In this document: positions 24,219 to 32,329 of the stretch, piece by piece
How positions within the stretch are numbered: the stretch's first letter is position 1
Layout: the number at the start of each line of letters is the position of its first letter
NCBI GenBank assembly: GCA_031549345.1
Contig: JAVBPY010000010.1
Coordinates: 124,001-188,000 of the forward strand
Direction: 5' to 3'
DNA from: CASFRF01 sp031549345
GTDB taxonomy: Bacteria; Verrucomicrobiota; Lentisphaeria; Victivallales; Victivallaceae
DNA length: 64,000 bases
Position numbers and translations under genes: made by a program
The notes under the pieces: model-generated
What the model saw: only the letters and a program-made list of their open reading frames with translations
The model's database searches: none
Told to the model about the DNA's origin: nothing

Positions 24219-25274
24219 TCACCCCATGCTCAGGTTGACGGCGAACGCACGCAACGCCAACGCTTCATTGACATTAAAACGTAAATTGAAAAGAAGCTGC
24301 TCCGCCTCCCGGAGCCACCTCGCGGCGCGTTCCGGATCGAGCTGCGCGGGAATCTGGGTCGCGGTCAATAACTCGGGGTTCGCCAATCCGGCGCGCGCCG
24401 CCCCGCCCGCGAAGAGAAACAATTGTGCAACATATGTGTGAATCGCACAGAGGAAGTCGTTTCGTGCGCGGATGTACGCCCCCGCCGCCGCTGATTCGCA
24501 TTGCCGCTCAAGGCGCTTGACCAACGATTCGTCGATCTGCGCCGCCGCAAGCAACCGCGCTTCCCATTCCTGCCGAACACGCGCCTCGGCGGCGTCTTTC
24601 AGGCCCCCGGCGACATCGATCAAGGTGCGCGCGCCGCTCTCCGCCGCCGCGAGTCCGCGCGTTTTGCCCAGGCAAAGTTCGCCGAGCGCCGCGCATACCT
24701 TTTCCACGCCCTCGAAGTCGAATGTCCGGAAATTGCGCAGGATCGAAAATGTCTGGCAACGGGAGCGCGTCGTCGGCAAAAGCGCTTCCGGGTTCCCCGT
24801 CAGGAGGAGTAGAAGTGTTTCCTGCGGCGGTTCCTCCAATGTTTTGAGCAAAGCATTCTGGGCTTCGGTGTTCATCCGGTCGGCTTCGTGGATAATGCCG
24901 ACCTTCCGGCGCGCGCCCGAGGTTCCGGTCAAATGGAATTGTTCGGTAAAGTAGCGGATGGTGTTCGGCTCCGGATTTTCCCGGTCCCCCACTTGAATCT
25001 GGTACATTTTCCCCACCGGGGATAAATGGTGCAGTTCCATGGCGGTATTCCGCTCGATCCGCGTGCAAGTGGCGCACACGCCGCACGGCGCGCCCGTGGC
25101 GAGCGGCGAAGGACAAGAACCAAGCTGGGCAAAAGCCAGCGCCATGGATTCGCGCAATTCGGGGATGTCGGAGTGAATCAGGTACGCATGGCTCAGGCGT
25201 CCGCACGCGGCGGCGCGGAGCAGACGGGCAAACGCATCGGGCGATTCCGCGCAAGAGCGCTCAAATAAACGCAT
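24219..25274 (-). CDS. holB: DNA polymerase III delta' subunit (HolB-like)
   Basis: This AAA+-like clamp-loader subunit helps load the sliding clamp. The 351-residue protein lacks a functional P-loop (HAYLIHSDIPELRES in place of the GxxGxGKT region), as expected for delta'. A zinc module is present: the segment SCPSPLATGAPCGVCATC supplies four cysteines (Cx10CxxCxxC). The sensor regions NALLKTLEEPP and the SRC motif (TTRSRCQ, the arginine finger) are clear. The C-terminal collar domain is divergent. The start overlaps tmk by 14 bases. The tmk-holB neighbourhood is common in bacteria and supports the call over DnaX. Confidence 0.88.
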   Translation of the reverse strand: MRLFERSCAESPDAFARLLRAAACGRLSHAYLIHSDIPELRESMALAFAQLGSCPSPLATGAPCGVCATCTRIERNTAMELHHLSPVGKMYQIQVGDRENPEPNTIRYFTEQFHLTGTSGARRKVGIIHEADRMNTEAQNALLKTLEEPPQETLLLLLTGNPEALLPTTRSRCQTFSILRNFRTFDFEGVEKVCAALGELCLGKTRGLAAAESGARTLIDVAGGLKDAAEARVRQEWEARLLAAAQIDESLVKRLERQCESAAAGAYIRARNDFLCAIHTYVAQLFLFAGGAARAGLANPELLTATQIPAQLDPERAARWLREAEQLLFNLRFNVNEALALRAFAVNLSMG

Positions 25275-25920
25275 GAAGGCACTCCTGTATACGCCGCTGC
25301 GTTTCCTCCGCGGGCGAACGGACGTCGATCACGCGGAAACGCGCAGGGGCTTCGGCGGCAAGGCGCAGGAATCCGTCGCGCACCTTCCGGTGAAACGCGA
25401 ATGTTTGGGATTCGAAACGGTCGTCGGTCGCCGCTTCGGGAGTCCGTCCGCGCGTCCGGCGGAATCCTTCCTCCACGGGCAAATCCAATATGAATGTGAG
25501 GTCCGGCACGATGCCCCCCGTTGCCGCCAGGTTCAGGCGTTCGATCCAGGCAAGGTCCATGCCGCGCCCGAACCCCTGGTAGGCGGAGGTGGAGTCCATG
25601 AAACGGTCGGAGATGACCACCTTCCCCGCCGCAAGCGCCGGAGCAATCACTTGCGCGACATGTTGCGCGCGCGCCGCCTCCAAAAGCAGAAGCTCGGTCA
25701 AAGGTTCCATAATTTCCGGCCCCGCGTGGTGCTTGACGATCATGCGGATGCTTTCGGCAAGGGGTGTGCCGCCCGGTTCGCGCGTGAGGACCACGTCGAA
25801 CCCGAGCGAAACAAGATGCGCCTCCAACAAACGGATATGCGTACTTTTCCCCGCGCCTTCCGGCCCTTCCAGGGAGATGAAAAAGCCGGAACCGGGATGA
25901 ATTGTCTTTTTTATTGCCAT
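25261..25920 (-). CDS. tmk: Thymidylate kinase (Tmk)
   Basis: Tmk phosphorylates dTMP to dTDP in the cytoplasm. The 219-residue protein has a P-loop EGPEGAGKST (about residues 18-27), the nucleotide-binding segment TREPGGTPLAE, the DRF/SAYQGFGRG region for dTMP, and an arginine-bearing lid (RTRGRTPEAATDDRFE) of the E. coli type. GAGG precedes the ATG. It opens the operon tmk-holB-pyrK-pyrD. Its promoter faces that of the AICAR formyltransferase gene and shares an inverted repeat with it. Confidence 0.94.
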   Translation of the reverse strand: MAIKKTIHPGSGFFISLEGPEGAGKSTHIRLLEAHLVSLGFDVVLTREPGGTPLAESIRMIVKHHAGPEIMEPLTELLLLEAARAQHVAQVIAPALAAGKVVISDRFMDSTSAYQGFGRGMDLAWIERLNLAATGGIVPDLTFILDLPVEEGFRRTRGRTPEAATDDRFESQTFAFHRKVRDGFLRLAAEAPARFRVIDVRSPAEETQRRIQECLHAFI

Positions 25921-25946
25921 AAAAACCTCAAAAAATGTCGATTATG

Positions 25947-25988
25947 ACAATAGCGCCATTTGCCGAAAACTTCAAATGGTGTTATATT
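25947..25988. promoter_or_regulatory. Divergent tmk / AICAR-formyltransferase promoters with shared inverted repeat
   Basis: Minus strand, toward tmk: TTGAAG (25970-25975) and TATTGT (25947-25952), 17-base spacer. Plus strand, toward the purine gene: TTGCCG (25960-25965) and TATATT (25983-25988), 17-base spacer. CCATTTG (25956-25962) and CAAATGG (25973-25979) form an inverted repeat with a 10-base spacer that covers both -35 boxes. One regulator bound here could control both directions. Confidence 0.45.
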
Positions 25989-26030
25989 CCAAAACAACTA
26001 TTTTTTACAAATACTCAAGATCGGTCATCA

Positions 26031-27155
26031 ATGTCTGCAAACACGCTGAACCGCGACAGCTATTTGTCGCGCAATGTCGGTGAATTCCCCAATGAATTCA
26101 CCATCGGTTCCCAACGCTATGTCAAAGCGGACGATCTGCGCTACGGCACCAACCCGCACCAAGCGGCGGCCTACTACAAACCCGCCGGCGCGCCATCGGT
26201 CATAGGCGATATGGAGATCCTCAAAAACGGGAAAAACGGTCTCTCGCAAACCAATTTGGAGGATATTTCCTACGCGTTGAACATCATCAAGTTCTTTGAC
26301 GTCAGCGCCTGCGCGGTCATGAAACACGTGAATCCCTCCGGCGCAGCCACCGCGCCCACGGCGGAAACACCGTTGGTGGAAACGTACAAACTCGCCCGCG
26401 ACGCCGATTTCCGCGCCGCGTTCGGCAGCGTGGTCGCCTTCAATACCGAGGTGGACGCCGATACGGCGCGGGAAATCATGTCCACCTTCGTCGAATGCGT
26501 CGTCGCGCCCTCCTACGCCCCGGACGTCCTGGCGATATTCAACGACGACGAAACGTACAAACTCAACCGCCACATCCGGATCATCCGCTGCGGCGACCCG
26601 CGCACCCTCCCCCGCTTCGTCGGCGAAGGCGCCTCTGCGAACAACACGGTCAAAGTGCTGGCCGACGGTTCGCTCGTCGTGGCCGAACCGCTCCTGACCG
26701 CGCTCCGTTCCGTGGCGGACCTTCGTCCGGCAGCTGCGGAAAACGCGCGCGTCGGCCGCCAGGAGTCGCAATTCCGCGCCACGCCGCAACAGCTTGCGGA
26801 TCTTCTTTTCGCCTGGTATGTGAATTTATCGGTCCGTTCCAACGGTGTCGTGATCGCCAAAGACGGGCAGACTCTCTCCGTCGGCACCGGCGAACAAGAC
26901 CGCGTGGGGGCCATCGAACAGGCCATCGCGAAATTTTCCCAGAAATACAAGGGCGCGGGCTCCCTTGCCGGCGCGGTGATGGCCAGCGACGGGTTCTTTC
27001 CGTTCGCCGACGGCTTGGAGACGGCCGCAGCAGCCGGAATCAACGCCATTGTCGCCCCTGCGGGATCTTTGCGCGACGCGGACGTGATCCTGCGCGCGAA
27101 CGAACTTAAAGTGGCGCTTTACCATGCGCCTGAACGCATTTTTTCACATCATTAA
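26031..27155 (+). CDS. purH: AICAR formyltransferase, stand-alone PurH C-terminal domain
   Basis: It is predicted to add a formyl group from 10-formyl-THF to AICAR, the next-to-last step of IMP synthesis. The 374-residue protein aligns only with the formyltransferase part of bifunctional PurH: LRYGTNPHQAAAYY, MKHVNPSGAA with the catalytic Lys-His pair (about 98-99), SNGVVIAKDGQT, and ASDGFFPFADGLETAAAAGI followed by APAGSLRDADV. The N-terminal MGS-like IMP cyclohydrolase domain is absent and not found elsewhere in the window. ATG at 26031 removes a 32-residue upstream extension that would start before the promoter. The ribosome-binding site is poor. Confidence 0.88.
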   Translation: MSANTLNRDSYLSRNVGEFPNEFTIGSQRYVKADDLRYGTNPHQAAAYYKPAGAPSVIGDMEILKNGKNGLSQTNLEDISYALNIIKFFDVSACAVMKHVNPSGAATAPTAETPLVETYKLARDADFRAAFGSVVAFNTEVDADTAREIMSTFVECVVAPSYAPDVLAIFNDDETYKLNRHIRIIRCGDPRTLPRFVGEGASANNTVKVLADGSLVVAEPLLTALRSVADLRPAAAENARVGRQESQFRATPQQLADLLFAWYVNLSVRSNGVVIAKDGQTLSVGTGEQDRVGAIEQAIAKFSQKYKGAGSLAGAVMASDGFFPFADGLETAAAAGINAIVAPAGSLRDADVILRANELKVALYHAPERIFSHH

Positions 27156-27184
27156 TTCACAAATTTTTTAGGAGACTTCGCATC

Positions 27185-27835
27185 ATGGCCAAGCGCACCA
27201 ACAAGCAGAAAGACCTTGAAAACGCCTTGCGTGAAAGCACCGGCGACGGAATCGACCGCTTTGAGTACTTTGTAAAGAACAACCAGAAACAAATTTTCTG
27301 GGGGGCCGGTATCCTGGTTCTCCTTTTGGCGGTTATCGCAACGTTGGCCGCGGTGCAAAGCGCCCTCCTGCGCCGCGAGGCATCCGCCCTCAGCGCCGCC
27401 CGCAGCGAAACGGATCTGGAGGCAGTACTCCAAAAATACGGCAAAGGGCCCTCCACGTTTGAGGCGCGTCTCCGCCTGGCCCGGCTCTACGCCAACGGCG
27501 AAAAGTACGAACCGGCAATGAAAGCGCTGGAACCTTTGATCCAATCGCCGGAGCCGGAAACATCCGGACGCGCCAAATTGATGCAGGCGTACTTCCTTGA
27601 GAATTCCAATAAATTCCAGGAAGCGTTCGTTCAGTACGCGGCGGTGGCGAACAATGCCGTCCTCCCCCTCCCGCTTCAGGCGGAAGCAGCGTACGGAGCG
27701 GGCCGCCTCGCCCTCAAGCTCGGCAAAAACGAAGAGGCCCGCACGTATCTGAACCGGACGGCCTCGACGGGAAAAAACAGCGAGTGGGCCCGGAAGGCCG
27801 TCTACCTCCTCCGCCAGATTCCGGCGGCCAAGTAA
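27185..27835 (+). CDS. TPR-like membrane protein (YfgM-like)
   Basis: The 216-residue protein has a charged cytoplasmic N-terminus, one membrane helix (about residues 38-58, IFWGAGILVLLLAVIATLAAV) and a periplasmic helical-repeat domain. The repeats look like tetratricopeptide units (ARLRLARLYANGEKYEPAMKA, AEAAYGAGRLALKLGKNEEA). This layout is that of YfgM/TPR_21 proteins, which assist periplasmic chaperones or the Sec translocon. A GGAG site lies upstream of the ATG. The methyltransferase gene follows 6 bases later, so the two are likely in one operon, although their functions seem unrelated. Confidence 0.75.
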   Translation: MAKRTNKQKDLENALRESTGDGIDRFEYFVKNNQKQIFWGAGILVLLLAVIATLAAVQSALLRREASALSAARSETDLEAVLQKYGKGPSTFEARLRLARLYANGEKYEPAMKALEPLIQSPEPETSGRAKLMQAYFLENSNKFQEAFVQYAAVANNAVLPLPLQAEAAYGAGRLALKLGKNEEARTYLNRTASTGKNSEWARKAVYLLRQIPAAK

Positions 27836-27841
27836 TTTTTT

Positions 27842-28624
27842 ATGGAACTGACACGCAAACTCCAGGCGGAAATCCGGGCGCTCCACACGCGCCACGGCCG
27901 CCGGAAATTGCAGTGCTGCTGCTGCGAAGGACTTAACGCGGTTACCGAGCTTTTTCGCGCTGCGCCGGAACTTGTCCGTTATACGCTCTGCACCGAGGAG
28001 ATGCTCCCGCGTCTCCCCTACTGCCCGCAGCCCGTTATCATAACCACCCTGCGGGAATTGGCCGAACTGACCGATACGGTAACCCCCCAAGGCGTCCTTT
28101 CCGTGGCGCGCCAGCCCGACGAGCCGGACGCGGCGGAAGCGCCTGCCGACCCGTTTATCCTGGCGTTGGACCGCATCGGCGATCCCGGCAATTTCGGCAC
28201 GATCTGCCGCACGGCGCTGGCGGCGGGGCTGACCGAAATCTGGTGCACTTCCGGCACCGTCGATCCCTGGGGCGACAAAGCAATCCGCTCCGGGCTCGGG
28301 GCGCAGTTCCGCCTGCGTTTGCGCACATTCCCCAACCTCGAGCTTCTCCGTTCCGGCGCGCAGACGTTCGAATACGACACCGTGTACCTCACCGATCCGC
28401 ATGGCGGCGAAAGCTGCTTTGAAGCGCCGGAACTTTTCCACCGTTCGGTCCTCGTAATCGGCGCCGAAAGCTCCGGAGTCGGAGAACTTGCCGAGGCCCG
28501 CCGCGTCCTCATCCCGATGCCGGGAAAATTCGAGTCGCTGAACGCGGCGCAAGCCGCCACCATCTTCCTCTTCGAACACGTCCGCCGCCAGGCCGCCGCG
28601 GCAAAAGGAACAAAAAAATGCTGA
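27842..28624 (+). CDS. SpoU/TrmH-family RNA 2'-O-methyltransferase
   Basis: This SPOUT-fold enzyme probably methylates rRNA or tRNA ribose using SAM. Of its 260 residues, the first 95 form a substrate-binding domain. The catalytic part has motif 1 DRIGDPGNFGTICRTA (catalytic Arg), motif 2 IGAESSGVG and motif 3 IPMPGKFESLNAAQAA, forming the trefoil knot that binds SAM. A cluster of four cysteines (QCCCC, about residues 24-28) near the N-terminus is unusual. RlmB and TsnR-like enzymes are the nearest named relatives; I cannot choose. Its 3' end overlaps the next gene by 7 bases. Confidence 0.88.
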   Translation: MELTRKLQAEIRALHTRHGRRKLQCCCCEGLNAVTELFRAAPELVRYTLCTEEMLPRLPYCPQPVIITTLRELAELTDTVTPQGVLSVARQPDEPDAAEAPADPFILALDRIGDPGNFGTICRTALAAGLTEIWCTSGTVDPWGDKAIRSGLGAQFRLRLRTFPNLELLRSGAQTFEYDTVYLTDPHGGESCFEAPELFHRSVLVIGAESSGVGELAEARRVLIPMPGKFESLNAAQAATIFLFEHVRRQAAAAKGTKKC

Positions 28625-29709
28625 ACTGGTATGTCATCGCCCTCTGCGCCCTCCTCGGCGGAATGTTCCTCTCCTTGCTTTTCACTCCGTTTTTCCGCTG
28701 GGTCGCCCGTAAAACAAACTTCATGGACTGCCCGAAAACAGAGCTTCATAAGGGACACCGCAAGGCAACGCCGCTCCTCGGCGGGGCGGCCATGTTCACA
28801 AGCTGGCTTGTCGCCCTCGGCGGAGGATACCTGGCGATCCGCCTGACGAATGCCGGACAATATTCGCCGGACATCGCCGCGCACGAGGCGGGACTGCAAT
28901 CCATCGGGCCGCGCCTTGCCGTAGTGCTCCTCGGAGCGCTCCTGATCGTGCTCATGGGAATGTGGGACGACCGGAAGCCGCTCGGGGCCGGGACCAAGTT
29001 CCTCGGTCAATTCCTTGTGGCGCTTCTGGTTACAACATGGGGCGGACTTCATATCGATACATTTGCTTCGCTTCCGCTCTTGAATCGGGGTCTCACGATT
29101 TTCTGGTACATGCTTCTTTTTAACGCGATCAATTTTTTCGACAACATGGATGGGTTGGCGGTGGGTACCGTAACGATTGCGATGGGGCTTTTCGCCACGG
29201 TCGCAGCGATCAACGGGCAGTTTTTTGTGGCCTCTTTCGCAGCCTTGAACTGCGGAGTCGGCCTCGGCTTCTGGTATTACAACCACAGCCCCGCGACGAT
29301 TTTCATGGGGGATTCCGGCAGCCACTTCCTCGGCTACCTCGCGGCGACGACGAGCATTCTTGTAAGTTACTACAACCCCGTCGCCCAGAGCGCCTTCCTG
29401 GCGATTCTCATCCCTTTCTTCATCCTGGCGGTGCCTTTGTTCGACACAGCGGCGGTGGTGCTGATCCGGGCGCGCAAAGGAAAACCGTTCTGGATCGGCG
29501 ATCACAACCATATTTCACACCGTTTTGAAAAAATGGGGCTTTCGCGCCGCTGCGCGGTTCTTCTGGTGCACCTCCTGACGCTGATCCTGGGGCTTGGAGT
29601 ACTTCCGGCCTGCTGGGGCTCGCTCGGCACCGCGGCGGTGCTCGTTGCACAGGGAATGCTTATTCTTTGCGTCATCAGCATCCTGCACTACAAGCTCACG
29701 GAGCGCTGA
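28618..29709 (+). CDS. Polyprenyl-phosphate N-acetylhexosamine-1-phosphate transferase (WecA/TagO-like)
   Basis: This polytopic membrane enzyme transfers a sugar-1-phosphate from a UDP-sugar to undecaprenyl phosphate, starting O-antigen or another surface glycan. The 363-residue protein has about ten or eleven hydrophobic segments. Key motifs are HKGHRKATPLLGG, NFFDNMDGLAVG (catalytic Asp), FMGDSGSHFLGY and the HIxxH-type loop GDHNHISHRFEKMG. The last motif distinguishes WecA/TagO from MraY. Usual partner glycosyltransferases are not adjacent. It overlaps the methyltransferase gene upstream and, convergently, the hypothetical gene downstream. Confidence 0.9.
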   Translation: MLNWYVIALCALLGGMFLSLLFTPFFRWVARKTNFMDCPKTELHKGHRKATPLLGGAAMFTSWLVALGGGYLAIRLTNAGQYSPDIAAHEAGLQSIGPRLAVVLLGALLIVLMGMWDDRKPLGAGTKFLGQFLVALLVTTWGGLHIDTFASLPLLNRGLTIFWYMLLFNAINFFDNMDGLAVGTVTIAMGLFATVAAINGQFFVASFAALNCGVGLGFWYYNHSPATIFMGDSGSHFLGYLAATTSILVSYYNPVAQSAFLAILIPFFILAVPLFDTAAVVLIRARKGKPFWIGDHNHISHRFEKMGLSRRCAVLLVHLLTLILGLGVLPACWGSLGTAAVLVAQGMLILCVISILHYKLTER

Positions 29710-30215
29710 CGCGCCCCGGCGGCCCATCCATGAAGGAGCCGGTCAAAAACGGGGCGGCCGCGGGCATGTCCGTCGTATAAAACTTCGCAGGAATTTCAAA
29801 TGAAACCGGTGCGGAATCCGCGCTATTCAGCTTAAAAGAGTATATGTACTTTGCTCCGCCGGAAAGTGTGCGAATGAATGGCGCCGGATCGTTTCCGATG
29901 TCGTCCCAATAGGGCAGCCGCACCCGATCTTCTTCGGTCATGTCGTCGAATAGAAACAGCCGTTTTCCGAAACGCAGCCATGCGTCGCCCCCTTTGTCCG
30001 TGGCGGTTCGGATTACGCAATCCTTCGCTACAAAGAAAAAGTCGTATTCCTCCTCGTAAAAACGATATGGGCCAAGGATCAAAAGCGCCTTCCCCTTCGC
30101 CTTGTAAATCGACAACTCCGTAAGGCTTAATCAGAAAAAACAAGCACAAACCATCACCGTAACAGGCCAAATCCACAATAAAGCCACGATAATTGTTTTC
30201 TTTATAATCCGCCAA
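29696..30215 (-). pseudogene. Hypothetical protein, apparently split by a frameshift
   Basis: Two overlapping minus-strand frames look protein-like in succession. Frame one starts at 30215 (MADYKENNYRGFIVDLACYG) and makes sense to about LIKPYG. Its continuation turns low-complexity (GEGEGAFDPW). At about 30115 another frame begins to look natural (IYKAKGKALLILGPYRFYEE) and runs to the stop at 29696. Joined, they would encode about 170 residues of an unrecognised, beta-rich cytoplasmic protein. A one-base indel near 30110-30120, real or a sequencing error, would explain this. The alternative is a shorter gene with a TTG start at 30115. The 3' end overlaps the convergent wecA-like gene by 14 bases. 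Confidence 0.45.
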
Positions 30216-30312
30216 TTATATGGGAACCCGATGTTGCAGCAAAAAAGTTAAGCCGCTCTTGAGCCGGCAAGGCGCAGGCGGCTACAGACTTTATGATGAT
30301 CGATCAAGACCG

Positions 30313-30349
30313 GCATTCATGCAATGGATGGGGCCAATTGCATGAATGC
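30313..30349. repeat. Perfect 12-bp inverted repeat in a 156-base gap
   Basis: GCATTCATGCAA (30313-30324) and TTGCATGAATGC (30338-30349) are perfect complements separated by 13 bases. They lie 23 bases past the stop of the lipoprotein at 30372. No T-run follows on either strand, so this is not a standard terminator. The rest of the gap 30216-30371 shows nothing else I can name. Confidence 0.5.
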
Positions 30350-30371
30350 GCTTAGAGGAGCAAAAAGACTA

Positions 30372-30782
30372 TCAGTATTTATCGGTATACTGAATGGCCA
30401 CGCCCCGGATCGTGCATGTTACCTTGTTGATCAAACCGAGTATGTTGTTGTGGTAACCGTCCACTTCCAGATCGATAATGTCGTCCGCTTCGCGGCATTC
30501 CGCCAAGGCCTGCGCTTTGAGCGTGGCGAAGCTGGCGTCGCCAACGGAAACAACACCGATAAAGCTGGTTGTCGTGGCTTCGGCCTTAACGCGTTTGATG
30601 ACCTTGTACTTCCGCGTTTCAGGGAGAATTTTTTTATCCACGATCTGGGCGGTCTTCATGTCGGAAAAGAGAATCCCGCCGGGAACCGTCGGAAATCCAT
30701 AGTTATCCGCCTTCGGTCCCAGGCATCCCGCAAGAAGTAAAACGGCGCAAAGAGAAACTCCGGCTAAAAGTACTTTTTTCAT
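30372..30782 (-). CDS. TRL-like lipoprotein
   Basis: The 136-residue product has a signal peptide and lipobox LAGC (cysteine near residue 20), so it is a predicted membrane lipoprotein. The mature sequence resembles the TRL-like family: an N-terminal GGILFSDMKTA, a central VGDASFATLKAQALAECREA, and a C-terminal two-strand segment, NKVTCTIRGVAIQY. The function of that family is unknown. The ATG at 30782 is preceded by GGAGG (rc of cctcc). The gene stands alone; 142 bases on its upstream side hold no recognisable gene. Confidence 0.7.
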   Translation of the reverse strand: MKKVLLAGVSLCAVLLLAGCLGPKADNYGFPTVPGGILFSDMKTAQIVDKKILPETRKYKVIKRVKAEATTTSFIGVVSVGDASFATLKAQALAECREADDIIDLEVDGYHNNILGLINKVTCTIRGVAIQYTDKY

Positions 30783-30924
30783 ACGGCCTCCTTCTGGGTG
30801 TTGACAACTCCGCCGGAATACCTAATCCCGGCTGGGAGTTACCATACATCATCGATAAAAAAAGTCAAGAATACCTGTAAAAATAAAAGGCAGCTCAAAC
30901 CAAGGATCGTATAAGATTTATCTG

Positions 30925-32226
30925 TCAGGGGCGAACTCCCCACTCCGTCAGGCGTGCCTGCACTTGTTTGACGTCCACCGCCCGCACTTCCACGCCGCGC
31001 GCGACCGCCTGCGCCGCCGCCGCGCCCACCCCCTGCCCCATGTTCAGGCAAATCGCCATAACACGGAAGTTGGAGTGTGCCTTGTGCGTTCCGCAGATGC
31101 TGCGCCCGGCGAGGAGAAGTCCGTCGAGCTTCTCCGGAACGCACGCACCGTAGGGGATGGTATACTTTCCATCGGCACGGAATTTCCGCTGTTCACCGTG
31201 TTCGTCCAACCCGGGGCCCTTCAGTGAATGGATGTCGAAGTTAAAGCAGTTGCGTGTGGCGATCCAGTCTTCGAAGATGCGTCCCTTCACAATATCATCT
31301 TCCGTAATGATACCGACGCCCTTAAAGTGGCGTGTTTCACGTACGCCGATTCCGCCGGCGGCCACAAGGTAGCAGCGGCTGTAGCCGGGGACGTATTCGC
31401 GCAGAAATTTGATAATAAGCGGAATCTGCTTCCGGCACAGAAGTTCCGCCTTGGTCAGATCGCGCGCATTCGTCCCGTCCACTTCGATCACGTTGGTCAT
31501 ATTCACGCATACCTCGTTCGGCAAACGCGACAAATGGAGCATCACGTGTCCCATCGGGCGCGGGAGCTCGCGGTGTCCAAGCGCCTGGACTTCTCCCTTC
31601 GGCAGTTCCATGTAGCTTTCAAACCCGCCGGGGAACACCGCCGTCGCGTAATCGACTCCGCCCAGACGAAACATCTGCGTCATCGGCTGGCAACAGTGAT
31701 CCTCTTCGCGTCCCAAAGTGAACTCCGCGCCCGCCCGCGCCGCAAGATCGCCGTCGCCGGTGCCATCGATCACCACGCGGGCCATAATCGCCTCGCGACC
31801 CGATTTGCTCTCCACAATCACGCCGACGACGCGACCGTTTTCCACAATCGGCGCGACAACCTGTGTGTAGAGGAGAACCTCCACTCCAGCTTCTTCCAAC
31901 ATCTCCAGGAACACACTCCGCAGCGATTCCTGCGTAATGATCGACGCGGGCACGCGGTTGCGGTCCACAGGGAGCGTAACATCATTGAGCATTCGTGCGG
32001 TGATCTCGTCCAGAAGCGGCGATTCGGTGCTCCCGCACCAAATCGACATCATCCCCACCGTCGCCATTCCGCCTACGGCATACGCGCCGTCCAGTGCCAG
32101 GACACGCGCTCCGGCTCGCGCCGCGCCCAGCGCCGCGCCCAGTCCCCCGGGACCGATGCCCGCGACCAATACGTCCACTTCCTTATAGACCGGAATGCTC
32201 CGGGACGGTTCTGTATACGTTTTCAT
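30925..32226 (-). CDS. FAD-dependent oxidoreductase (FAD_oxidored family)
   Basis: The 433-residue flavoprotein begins with a Rossmann dinucleotide motif (VAGIGPGGLGAALGAARAG, about residues 20-38) and has the second FAD motif VIDGTGDGDLAARAGAE. The C-terminus contains LLAGRSICGTHKAHSNFRVM and MGQGVGAAAA, typical of the PF12831-type family found beside carbohydrate-utilisation genes in Lentisphaerota and Planctomycetes. The substrate is unknown; a sugar or polyol is plausible. A GGAGG site precedes the ATG at 32226. It is divergently transcribed from an AraC-family gene that probably controls it. Confidence 0.85.
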   Translation of the reverse strand: MKTYTEPSRSIPVYKEVDVLVAGIGPGGLGAALGAARAGARVLALDGAYAVGGMATVGMMSIWCGSTESPLLDEITARMLNDVTLPVDRNRVPASIITQESLRSVFLEMLEEAGVEVLLYTQVVAPIVENGRVVGVIVESKSGREAIMARVVIDGTGDGDLAARAGAEFTLGREEDHCCQPMTQMFRLGGVDYATAVFPGGFESYMELPKGEVQALGHRELPRPMGHVMLHLSRLPNEVCVNMTNVIEVDGTNARDLTKAELLCRKQIPLIIKFLREYVPGYSRCYLVAAGGIGVRETRHFKGVGIITEDDIVKGRIFEDWIATRNCFNFDIHSLKGPGLDEHGEQRKFRADGKYTIPYGACVPEKLDGLLLAGRSICGTHKAHSNFRVMAICLNMGQGVGAAAAQAVARGVEVRAVDVKQVQARLTEWGVRP

Positions 32227-32329
32227 GGTAAGAAACCTCCTTTGAGATTGGTTAGTTTCTTTTAAAATATCATATTTTTCGTTGTAAACCTTGAATAATA
32301 GCACAATATAGCTTAAATTATCTCAGATC

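Noticed and set aside
27152..28579. A 475-codon minus-strand open frame opposite the TPR and methyltransferase genes
   Set aside because: The plus-strand genes have family motifs and ribosome-binding sites; the antisense frame has neither.
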